From Vigna angularis (taxonomy: Eukaryota; Streptophyta; Magnoliopsida; Fabales; Fabaceae), in assembly GCF_016808095.1 (NCBI RefSeq), contig NC_068977.1, positions 8,182,479 through 8,246,478 on the forward strand: a stretch of DNA of 64,000 nt. The letters are read 5' to 3'. Below, piece by piece: positions 52,273 to 62,742 of the stretch (position 1 is its first letter; every line of letters starts with the position of its first letter). The notes below the pieces were generated by a model that was not told the DNA's origin, did no database searches, and saw only the letters and a list, made by a program, of their open reading frames with translations. A program made the translations under genes and the position numbers.

Positions 52273-54298
52273 ATGGTAAGAACACGTGGTGCATCTTTTA
52301 ATTCTCGAGGTGAGAGTTCTCGAGGAGAGAGTTCGTCGCAGGGCGAAGCTCGGAGAAGACCTACCGTTTCTGCTCGTAGAAGTCGGGCAGCTCCTATCCA
52401 GCATGACCCCATAGCTGAGGAGCGAGCCGTTGAGGAACAAACATATGAGGCGTATGAGACTCATGGAGAGGAGAATGCATTTGAGGCCCCTAACGATGAT
52501 GACGATGAGGAGGAGCATGCAGATGTTCATGACATACAAGAGGATGTCGCTGGATTTCCTGGAGGTCCACACGATCATTCATTGCTGACGCACTATGTTC
52601 AGCATGTAGCTTATGCTATTTCCCAAGGCCGGGTGAGTGCAAAAATAAAATTTATTTTATTATTTTTTTTAATAGAAAATTTATTAAATATTGATGTGTA
52701 GGATCGAGGGGACACACTGAAGTTGATCTCCCACGGAAAAAAAGTAAATAAGTTAGGACCATGCCACGAGGGAATTCAAGACATTGTGTTGAATTCCAGT
52801 TTGATGCCTCTTACAGGGATTTGTTATGATTACGTTGATAAGGGGTTACTCCTCGGATTCATAGAGAGGTGGCATTTTGAGACCAGTAGTTTCCATCTCC
52901 CTATAGGGGAGATGTCGATTACTCTTGATGACGTCTCGACATTACTTCACCTGCCCGTGATGGGACAAATGTGTGATTTGGAGGAGTTGGAGTTTGAGGA
53001 GGCTCGTACAGCCCTTGTGCAACTGCTCGGCGTTGATGGTGGCACAACAGGTGCTGAGATGGAGGACGCACGTGGTCCGAAAGTCAGACTCAGCTGGCTT
53101 AGAGAGATATATGTTCAGAGGTGTGAGTCGCAGCATTGGGACTATGCTGCTAGAGCATATTTGTTGCATCTAGTAGGATGTACGATTTTTGCAAATAAGA
53201 GTGCCAGTTCTATACGCGTGTCTTACTTATTGTTATTTAGAGACGTACACGCGTGTGGCAGATATGCCTGGGGTGTTGCTGCACTCGCCTATTTGTACGA
53301 GCAGCTCGGGGATGCGAGTCTCGCGTCCACAAAGCAGATGGCTGAATATTTGACTCTATTTCAGGTACAGTTATAACTTTGACATTTATTTCATGTATTT
53401 ATTTCCATGTTCGAACATGGATGTAATTTAATTGAATAATTATTTTTTTAGAGTTGGATATACGAACATTTCCCTGGCTTGGGGAGGAGGCGGTTGGTGA
53501 CTTCTTACGATGATACCACACCACGTGCCATGAGGTGGCAGAGCCCTAGACAGAGTTCCACTCTCGCAGAGATTCGGTCACAGTTGGATGCGCTGACATA
53601 CAGTGGAGTTGTATGGCATCCGTATGAGGGGCATCGAGGCATTCGGCCATTCTTCGGCATCTGTATGTATTCTGGATGGATTCGGATTGGTGACACCCTT
53701 TGTCGTCATTTGCCTGAGCGTGTGCTGAGGCAATTTGGGTTTCAGCAAGACATTCCACGATCACCGACTACGGTTCCAGATGCAGATGTAGTGGCCATTG
53801 ATCATATGTGGTTGCACTTGAGAGCTCACGTTGTGAGTAATGTCAGACATGCAGCATCCCCTTCTGACTGTGTTGATGGGTACATTCAGTGGTTCAGGAG
53901 GGTTTCGCATCCTTATATTATTGTTGCTGCAGATGACGCGCGACTGGCTCTTGCACCTAGACAACGCCCCGATGTTCCACGGGAGGCACGACCCCATCGT
54001 AGATCGTCTCCACCTTCACCATCTGGCGCCCTGGTATATTATTTTTCATTGCTTATATTATTAAATTTTGATCACCTTGTTTATTTAATTGTTTGATATA
54101 ATTATAATGCAAGCTAGATTTAGGCGAATGGCGAGAATGTTACAGTCCTTGATATCGTGTCGTCATGTCACCGAGGGTACTGTTGCACATCAGGTGTCAG
54201 TGGACCTGCTTCAGATTGCTAATGAAGGCATCGACGAATATTCCACGACTAGGAGAGAGCAGAGGCATGTGCGTGGTAGACGGTCGACTTCTAATTGA
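52273..54298 (+). CDS. Transposon-borne plant mobile domain (PMD, MAIN/MAIL-like) protein
   Basis: PMD proteins include host MAIN/MAIL1, which act in silencing and genome maintenance, and many transposon-encoded relatives of unknown role. Exons: 52273-52632, 52702-53364, 53452-54033, plus a last exon ending at TGA 54298; introns 1 and 2 are GT-AG and phase 0. Residues 1-120 are a low-complexity Arg/Ser then acidic tail (DDDDEEEH) ending HSLLTHYVQHVAYAI. The PMD core follows: FIERWHFETSSFHLPIGEMS, ITLDDVSTLLHLPV, SWLREIY, YLLHLVGCTIFANKS, YAWGVAALAYLYEQL, then WIYEHFPGL, YDDTTPRAMRW and HPYIIVAADD. About 595 residues in all. The last exon (RRMARMLQSLISCRH...) is open but its junction is not clean: from the donor at 54034 no phase-0 AG acceptor precedes it. 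A donor at 53999 with the acceptor at 54112-54113 would keep frame. I favoured the ATG at 52273, two bases after an acceptor. The frame is otherwise intact. Confidence 0.82.
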
Positions 54299-54639
54299 TA
54301 GGACTTTATATTTCCTTTTTCTGATTATGTATTACAGGACTTTATATTATCTTTGTATTTGTAATAGAAATTTATAATTTCTTATAATTTCAATGTTTTC
54401 ATTTTGAGTTACATGTTCTTTTATATTGGTTATATAGATGATCAAATATTTATATGTTTAAGTGGAAAAAAATAAGAACTTAATTAACAACAAGTAATAT
54501 AAATATGATCATATATAAATAAATACTACATAAATATCACGAATAATAAAAATATAATTATCATGAATACTGACAATAAGTACTTAAATAACAAAATATA
54601 ATAGTGTATTTCTACATATCTTCATACATAATATAAATA

Positions 54640-57494
54640 TCATGAATCACCTAAGTCAACATAAGATGTTGTTATGTCCATCAACTGTTCAAATGCGTGC
54701 ATCCTACTAGTATAAATAGATGTCCACGCTCGTGCCTCAGGATAACAGTGGGTTGAGGACATGATATTCACCGTGGGCAACGGACAACCTTCTTGTAGCT
54801 TAACCTACATTATACAAATAACAAAATATAATTGAGTGATAAGTAATTTTAAAATAAATTCATAACAAAATGCACTTACCTGCACAAAATGACATCCATG
54901 AACATGTCCTATACAAATTAAGCGATGTTGAGTGATATCAGAAGGTGGTGTGGAACGTAGTGGAAAGATAGTATAATTTTGAGAGTATGACAAACACACT
55001 AAGATAACGTTATATCGGTTAGCAATTGCATAACCAATGTCTGGTAATGTCATCCACTTGGTCGTGTTAGCCTGTTATGAATAAAAGTTGTTAGAAAAAA
55101 CCATGTAATAAAGAAACTACATAAAACGGGAAACACTTACCGCGGACAGTGACTGCACCAACAAAGAGGACCTCAGTTCTTCTAGTCTATCATAGCCTCC
55201 TACTAGGCTTGCATATTCATCACGCCATGCACTGAGTTCTTTGTACAACTCATTCCTCACAACGGGCCATGAATCTTCTCCGAGTCCCAACAACGCAGCA
55301 ATGCATCTATACCCACAGTGACCATCAACCACAACATCAACAACGTCCACAATGAAGGGGTGAGTAGTAGAATGAAACTGGTCTATCATTGGAACTCTCC
55401 TTTTCTTCATTGCTTTTGGCTTTGATTGTAATTTACTTCTCACAGATGAAGATTCTATGGTTGAATGAAAGGCGTCCACATACTCAAAATATGATGGATC
55501 CCGCATAGTAGACCTTTCACTTCGTTTAACTTTACTTTTTTGTGCACCCTTTGTCTTGACTTTATGTAATGGAGGGACCATTGATGTCAATGTAGGACAA
55601 ACAATCTCAAGTAACTTCTGCTTGATGGTGACTTTACCGCCAATATCAACCTCATTGAATCGTTCTTCTACTTGTTTCAACTCATCTTTAATGGATAACT
55701 GAGGCTTAGTTTCATTTAATTAAACATTTGAGAAATGCAATCTTCGCCACATGATATGAAATTCACCTATAGGGATCATCCTAGGATCATATCGTGCTAA
55801 TTCACATGCACATGGGACACCAAATGTACGTCTCAATACGCATCCACACTTTGAGGAGTCCAATCCTATCTGCTGCACTATTTTCAATTCCTTAGCAATG
55901 AGATCCAATGCATATCGAGACACACGCCCAATAAGTTCTCTATATATGTAGCCTTTAAAATAGTCACTCCTGAGCAACAAACTACTTTCAAATGACGCCT
56001 TAATCTTGTTGTGTTGTAAGATAATGACGTTATGAATATTATCCCAACAAGAACACAAATCACCCATACTATTGCCCAGAACTTTCTTCAGGCTCCAATG
56101 AGCAGATTCAGCCCTGAAACAAAAAAAAAAAACTTCAACAAGTACAAATAAATATTTATCTACAAAACAAATAAATAAAATAACATTACAACATACCTAT
56201 TTGTGGTTGTGTTCCCTAAATGCATTACTTTGTTCGTCCAGAACTTTACAAAGTATGTGCTGTACGGAATAATCCAAGTCTGATTAACATATTCAAAGAA
56301 CAAAGGCCATGATCTGCTTGCGTATTCAAAACCATTCACATACTCAGCAAACAAGCTTTCATCAGCACAATCCATCACATTTTCCCATGCATCCATCAAC
56401 ACTTCCCAAACCTCAGTAGAATGAACTAACATTTTGCATTTAGCTTTAACATTTTTAAGGATGTGGAACCGACATAACATTTGATATGACTCAGGGAATA
56501 CACTTGATATGGCATTCATCAAAGCCAAGTCTCGGTCAGTCACAATAACTTTAGGACCACCCTCAGATGTTAAAAATAAACCTTTCATCTTTTCCAAAGC
56601 CCATGTGAAATTACTCTGCCTTTCAGTAGACAAGAAAGCAAATGCTGCTGAGAAGGTTAACCCTGTAGACGTCATACCCACAATCTCAAGCAACGGAAGT
56701 CTATATCTATTTGTTTTATATGTGGAATCCATCATAAATACAACATTAAATGAGTTTAACAATTTCACCGCATCAGGATGTGTCCAAAACAAGTCAGTAA
56801 CAACCTTTGAATCATCAGCACACCTACTCCAGTGAATGTACTTATCCCGATCCAACAACATCATAAGTTGTTGTAGTTCAGTTCTAGACCCTCTTAATGA
56901 TCGTTTATACGCATGCCTTGCGTTGTAGATTTGTTTAATCGTTGTGACATTTCGATCATTATTTTGTTTGAGTGTTAATAAAATATTTGCAGGTGTAACT
57001 TTACTCTTTGTCATATCAACCAGTAATGACTTCTCACTCGTATTTAACCTGCCAGCATAAGGGTGACCCACTAAAGTTTCAGCCAACTCATGGTTGTGAT
57101 GTCCACACATCACCTTCAACACCCATCCGGCCCCATCTGAACATGGTTTACCCTTTAATCTAAACGGACATTCACATTTACGAGTGCCGTATACACTAGC
57201 CACTGCATCAGCTTTGTATTTCCTATATTTTCCCCCTCTTTCACATCCAAGTATGACATACGTTTTTCTTCCCCGTACACCAGTAGCTATGTCAGATCTT
57301 ACTATTACCACAACAAATCCTAAATCAAAAGCCATTCCTCTTACCCATTGAATTAAGTGCTCCCGTGAATGAAATATTTCATTTGTTGTAAATCTATTTG
57401 TTAAATCTCTCTCTACAACTTTGCTAATTGATGAGGACAAATCAGATTTCAAACTACAACCAATCTGAGAATCCATATGAAGATATTCATCCAT
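54640..57494 (-). pseudogene. MULE transposase with FAR1-type zinc finger, SWIM-like motif and OTU protease domain, one in-frame stop
   Basis: Cut-and-paste transposase of the FAR1/MuDR group, fused to an OTU cysteine-protease domain. Minus-strand exons: 57494-56197, 56113-55141, 55071-54880 and 54804-54640; all GT-AG, phases 2, 0, 0; 876 codons if read through. FAR1-type zinc finger residues: C84, C107/C109, C130, H133/H135. Transposase core: D256 (MMDSTYKTN), D320 (VIVTDRDLA), C341-x2-H344 (CRFH). Exon 2 opens RAESAHWSLKKVLGNSMGD, then a SWIM-like motif CGC...CAC (fourth ligand Cys, not His). Codon 564 is TAA (55720-55722), in frame between SWIM and OTU parts. OTU catalytic motif DGHCGYR (D696, C699) follows and the likely catalytic His (HVHGCHFVQ, H818) is in exon 3, so the domain is otherwise complete. 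Without readthrough the product is 563 residues lacking OTU. The homologous residue is expected to be a sense codon, so this copy is probably recently inactivated. Confidence 0.87.
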
Positions 57495-57510
57495 TTTAAA
57501 TAATAATCAC

Positions 57511-57998
57511 CTACAAAATTATAATGACCCTTATTAACATAATTAATAATTAATCAAACAAATATAAAAATATTAATATAATTAAATTATATATTTGATA
57601 TAAATAGAGTAATAAATAATTTTTTATATAATTATCAAATTATTAAAGAATTAAAGATACAAAAATCATCTATAACAAATTCATATTTTAACAAAATTAT
57701 TACGTTTAAAAACTAACCATATATAACATTTAAAATTATAAATTTAAATATAAATTACTGTAAATAAAATAAACAAATAAAATAATAACGAAACGTAAAA
57801 GGAACACTGCCTCTGGACGGATGACATCCGTTGAAGGATGTCATCCGTCCAGAGGCAGTGTTCCTTTTACGTTTCGTTTTTATTTTACTAACGTTTTGCG
57901 TCTCATGCAAGGATTATAGGCTTGGATATTAAAAGGATTATTGGAAGTATGGGAAGGGTTTAGGGTTTAGGATTATTGGAAGGATTATGACTACGTAC
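57511..57998 (-). promoter_or_regulatory. Leader intron of the MULE transposase gene
   Basis: On the minus strand, donor CTCTCCAG|GTACGT (intron from 57998) and acceptor ATTTTGTAG (ending at 57511) frame a 488-bp intron 16 bases upstream of the ATG. It contains the perfect hairpin at 57787-57878 and a telomere-like GGGTTTAGGGTTTAGG (57957-57972). The leader exon would lie at about 58000-58110. The layout mirrors the left end of the element. Confidence 0.5.
57787..57878. repeat. Perfect 43-bp inverted repeat with 6-base loop
   Basis: 57787-57829 is the exact reverse complement of 57836-57878, with the loop GTTGAA between. The arm reads AACGAAACGTAAAAGGAACA at its outer end and GGACGGATGACATCC at its inner end. 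It lies within the predicted leader intron of the transposase. Any transcript through it would form a long perfect hairpin. Confidence 0.97.
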
Positions 57999-58263
57999 CT
58001 GGAGAGGAACCACGACAAGGACACTACACCACAAACGCACTGCACCACGTACTGCACCGAGAACAAGAGGAAGATTGCTTGATAATTCTTTTCACGATCA
58101 CCAAGCTTTGCAGAAAAATATTTTACTCATACAAGGAACTACGTAGGTTATCAATGAAATATGTTATAAATGAATAAAATTAAAAAACAATAATTTTAAA
58201 AATAAAATTTTACTGAGGGGCAAAATAGTAAAGGAAAGGTGGAGGAAGGGGCAAAATAATAAA

Positions 58264-58642
58264 GGAGAGGTGGAGGAAGAGATGTGTGGGGGTGGAGGGA
58301 GCAACACCCCGGAGCTTTTTACATTGCACGATTCACAAGTTAAAAATAACTTGAAGACTTAAAATAATATATAGTTTCCAAATTGCATAATCTAGAAGTC
58401 ATTTGACTTTTACTGTACAATGAAATCAAAAAACTTTTCAATTATGTAATTTATAAGTTAAAAATAATTTTTAAATTGTATAATTTGTTTTAACTTCTAA
58501 ATTGTATAATTCAAAAATTATTTTTAACTTTAAATTATATAATTAGAAAGTTTTTTTATTTCTGAGTTATACAGAAAAAAACAAAATTATTTTTTTATGG
58601 GGTGCAGGAAAAAAGTGTATAGAGGTGCGGAAGAAGCAGTCC
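58264..58642 (-). repeat. Right terminal inverted repeat of the MULE, expanded
   Basis: The inner part (58264-58316, GGGGGTGGAGGGAGCAAC) and outer part (58599-58642, GGGGTGCAGGAAAAAAGTG ... CAGTCC) are separated by about 280 bp. That spacer is built of diverged AATTGTATAATT-CAAAA / AAGTTAAAAATAA-CTT words repeated in both orientations (58325-58570). The left end lacks this spacer. Confidence 0.7.
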
Positions 58643-60561
58643 AATTCAATAGTGTTTTATTGAGGTTTGTAACAAATTCTGACCTAACGTATTATTAGGT
58701 GAAACGAAGGACTAGAGTGTATTATGAGGGGCAAATTGGAAATAATACATATTAGAAGAATTTATTTATAATTTAGGCTTAAATAAGTTTTCATTTTCCT
58801 ACATGAACCATATTTGTTATAAGTACCAAAAATTTTTTTACTTCAAATTAGATACATAGTAAATTAATCGTTCTGTTTTATGTTATTCTAATATTACACG
58901 TGATGAAAGTTCTACTCCTCACTTTTATGTTAGATTGTCTCACTTCAGATAATCTTTTAAGTCTCTTGTATTATAATAGATAATTGATACAAAATATATT
59001 AGTTATTATGGTAAAAATAATAATATTCAATAAGAATCAAAAGAAAATTATAAATATCCGAGGAAACTAAATCAGAAGAAATATAAATACATATTTGCCT
59101 AAACAAAATTATTTAATTAATTAGGTACTCAATTTAAAGAAAAAAATGATTAAATACTTAAAAATAAAAATGAGGTTTGAAATATATAACTCATTTTAGC
59201 CTATAATTTTAGACTTGTATACATTTTTTAGCAAAATTATGAAAAGGACACGATTTTTCATTAATTTTTTTTAACTTACTTCGATAAATTTTTTCATAAT
59301 TTCAATTACTTGTAATAGTAATAGAAACAACTTATAATTTATTTTCATTTTCTCTTCAATTATAGAAGCATGTTATACAACAATCACTAAACCACTTATA
59401 TACAAGTGTTTAATCAAGTTATTTAAGCTAAGTTGGTTGATTAAGCTTTTTACTTCAAGGGATCCAAAGAGACAAATGCTGAGTCAAGGGATATAGTAAT
59501 TTATGTATTTCAACTAATTCAATGCTTTTTAACTCAACCAAGAGTAGTTTATGAGGTTAAGAAATAGCCTCATCATGACACATATTTCAAATCCAAATCT
59601 TCCAAGTCATAACACTTATCTGATAATGACATATAAAATAATTATGAACTCAATTGAAAATAAAGATGGTTATACCAAAAATCATCTTTTAACAACCAAT
59701 CACAATATAATTTCTACTTATGCAAATAAAACACAACTCATACATTATTTTTGTAAAAAGTATTAGCATATAATAAAATGGGTGTGAAAGTGTAGAGAGC
59801 AGCTACTTTTAAAAAACATTGCAGCATTGTTTCCTGCAACTTTAGAAAACACTACCAAAGGCTATTGTAGCTTCTTGCACTGTAGATGATTGCGTAAAAT
59901 ATAGCAAATGTTTTGTACAAACATAAGATGACATAGGATTCTTATATGTTTCATCCTAATGCATGATATTATTAAAGTAGGGAAAAGCTGATTTGGAAAG
60001 TTAAGATAAGAACCACTAGTAGTCGTCACAGTCCACTAATTTCTTGAAGCTTCGCTAAATACAGTGCCACTACCTTTTTCTTTATGGTAATCTTAGTGAT
60101 GCTACTGTCACTATACATTCCAAATTCATTATAAATGTAGAACTCTACAACAATAATGCAAACATTGGTATTGATAATAACATTTTGGTGAAAAAACAAC
60201 AATGGTTGATCTTGTGAAAAGAAAAAGAAAAGAAAGGTGGACAATAAATGAAAGTAAAAGCAGCATTCTTTGTTTTTTCCACTTTAATTGTCTTTGATCT
60301 TTACCATTCAAAATGTATAGTAGCAGAAATATTATAGAAGTATATATAGAGGTGCCAAATTGTTTCTGGCTTAATGTGGTATATGAAAATTTTACATGAA
60401 CTTTAATTAATGATTGATACGTTATCCATTGTTGAACTTTAATGTGGTTTTTCATTTCCATATCTTCACTCATAAGGAACTGAAACTGATAAATGGTGAT
60501 AAATTCTCCATTGGTTGAGTCGTGAGTGTTGGATAGAGAGAAAAGGTGAGAAAAAAGAAAG
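58643..60561. other. AT-rich spacer before the DUF1262 gene
   Basis: No domain-bearing frame. Small frames at 59551-59766 and the reverse 60026-60473 are unsupported. The last few hundred bases probably include the promoter of the DUF1262 gene. Confidence 0.55.
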
Positions 60562-62273
60562 ATGTATGTGACTAGGCCTTTGTCTATGTATAGAAGATCT
60601 CCAAGTACTCTTTCAATACCACCACCAGATGGTCCATATTCAGGTTATCTTGTGATCACAGATGAAGAAGCAGAAGCAGAAGACACGTGTTGTTGGCGTC
60701 TGTGCAGGCATAAGAAGGTGAAGAAGCTACCTTTTCCTCAGGACAAAATCTTCTCTATCACTCATGCATCAGAGTATCAGCAAACTTCAAACACCAAGGT
60801 CTGGTTTCTATCTGTGCCTGATCACCCTCTATCTTCCAACCGCTACTATGTCATCAAAGCCAAAGGCAGACATAAAGGGTATGTTACCATGTATACATCA
60901 CTGCATTATGATTTCGTTCTCTCTATATACTCAGTATACACTAACAATTTAGTATCATTCAGTGTATATATATATATATTTGGACAGCTAAACTAATTTT
61001 GAATTGAGTTTAAGATGCAATCAAAACAATTGCTTCATTATTTATACCAGTTTTACAATTAGTCAGGCTGAAGTCAGAATTGTAATATTAAGGTCACTTA
61101 ATTATTCTTAGAGGAGTAATGAGGCGTGGTTTTGGAAATATATGATCTTTCTCACATTATGAACAAGAAAAGAGATAAAAAGCCAAATTAAAAACGATGG
61201 TTTTTCTCGTGCAATTTGAGTATTTGACTATGAATGAGTTTCGTTTGAACTTATTCGGCCTTTTTGTCAAACTTGGATGCAACCAGAATGCTGGTTTATG
61301 TAAAATTTATCAGAGGGCAGTGAACGTTTGATGTCTTAGATAACATGTGCCGTTGTACAGTGAAAACATTGACAGTGACAAAGTTGGAACTATTGTGTGA
61401 TTTTGTAGGAAAGCATACAAGTGCTCAAGAGAGGGGGACATTGTGACATGTTGCTTCACTGACATGTTGAATGATGAAAGGCCAAAGCCTTTCAATCTGA
61501 AGGACTTGTACCAAATTTTCAAGATTCACAGCCACCAGAGTGATGGTTTCTTTGGTAGGTCCATAACTCCTGATGGAATTCCCCCCTCATTCCTAAGGAA
61601 AAAAGGGTGGAGAATGGAAATCTCAGGCTCATATAGGTCATGCAGACTGAGTGAAGCTCTAGGAGTTGATGCTTCTCTAAGGGAACAGCTACCAGATTTG
61701 AACTTCCCCATCTCAAGAAAACGTTCACCTCCTGTGACAGTAGGAAAATGGTACTGTCCATTCATTTTTGTGAGAGATGGGACAAGAATGAGACAGCAGA
61801 TGAAGAAGTGCATGTATTATAGCATGACTCTTGAGCAAAGGTGGGAAGAGGTATACTCTTGTGGGAGTGAAGAGAGTGAAGGGGGTGATGGTGTTGTGGC
61901 TGTGAATGTGAGTGTGGAGAGAGAGATGGTTATGGTGTCTGGCATTAAAGCTACAAGGAATGGAAGCAGTGATGCTGATGGTTTCTTTTGGTTTAGGGCA
62001 TATGATCCATACAACAGGAGAAAGGCTAATGTGGGTTTGAGTTCAGCAATTGTTGAGCACATGAGATGGGTGCAGGAGGGTGGAGGATGGGCCCATGGTC
62101 ATGGAAGAGAGAAGATGGTGAGAGTGAGGGAAGAGGCAAGAAACCAGAGTGAGTGGCTAAGGTTTGCATGCTATGTGTTAGTGGAAAGTTTTTGTTTGAG
62201 GACACTAGAAGGGAAGTTAGTGTTGAGATATGACTTTAGGCACATACACAACGTTAAATGCAAGTGGGAGTAA
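60562..62273 (+). CDS. DUF1262 family protein
   Basis: Plant-specific protein family of unknown molecular function. Two exons, 60562-60878 and 61409-62273, are joined by a GT-AG phase-2 intron (AAAGG|GTATGT ... TTTGTAG|GAAAGC) that recreates a Gly codon. Product 393 residues, near the usual DUF1262 length. Landmarks: start MYVTRPLSMYRRSPSTLSIP, then PPPDGPYSGYLVITDEEAEA, CCWRLCRHKKVKKLPFPQ, a WFLSVPDHPLSSNRYYVIKA segment, CSREGDIVTCCF after the junction, and GWRMEISGSYRSCRLSEALG, then KWYCPFIFVRDG and a C-terminal RWVQEGGGWAHG...CYVLVESFCLRTLEGKLVLR. The first ATG is used because the family begins MYVTRPLS. No signal peptide or membrane segment is evident. No frameshift or stop, so it is probably functional. 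Its neighbours do not hint at a role. Confidence 0.92.
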
Positions 62274-62740
62274 GGATCTAAATAAGTACTTTTGTTACTT
62301 TTTCTAGGATTAGAATTGAAGTTTTATGTTTTATATCGATCATGTTCAGATAAAAAGTATTTAGAAAACTCTATCTAAGTTTTATTTTAATGTTAACTCC
62401 ACAAAATGTTTTTGTTTGCACTTATGTCATACTTGTAATACATGTGCATGTATTATGACAATTTATAAATTGAAGGTTCAGGAAATAAATTAAATACTGA
62501 ATTTTATAAACAACATTCTTATGATATTTAGTTGATGAATGTATAATCTAGCTTTAGCATTCAGCATGGGTCCGGTGGTAATCTCCTCTAGGCAGAGCTT
62601 AGATTTACTTTTGGAAGGAAACCTCTTCTTCTTCTTACATCTAATCTTCAGGGTTAAATTTTGTCTTCTTCCTTCCTTGGTTAGTCTTAGAAGTCAGTTT
62701 CTCTATCTTCTTTTCAATTTATGTCTTCTCTTCCTTATGT
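62274..62740. other. Spacer after the DUF1262 gene
   Basis: Probably the 3' untranslated region followed by unrecognised sequence. The frame at 62539-62742 has no domain. Confidence 0.5.
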
Positions 62741-62742
62741 GA

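Larger units (their letters stand above)
51151..58642. mobile_element. Mutator-like element (MULE) with PMD and OTU-transposase genes
   Basis: About 7.5 kb, bounded by two-part diverged inverted repeats. Outer parts 51151-51194 and 58599-58642 share GCAC(T/C)TCTATACA and TGCACCCC in opposite orientation. Inner parts 51227-51278 and 58264-58316 share GTTGCTCCCTCCACCCCCAC. Between them the left end has about 30 bp but the right end about 280 bp. Inside are two convergent genes: PMD (plus) and FAR1/MULE transposase with OTU domain (minus), stop codons 341 bp apart. The arrangement recalls maize MuDR, with mudrA and mudrB transcribed inward from each terminal repeat. No 9-bp target duplication was found beside the outer ends, so exact limits are uncertain or the ends have been rearranged. 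Confidence 0.8.

Noticed and set aside
55693..55719. 27-nt intron that would remove the transposase stop
   Set aside because: Too short for plant splicing, and the frame continues through it with family-like residues; a nonsense mutation is simpler.
57957..57972. Telomere-like GGGTTTAGGGTTTAGG as an interstitial telomere
   Set aside because: Only about two units long; more like a telo-box in a leader intron.
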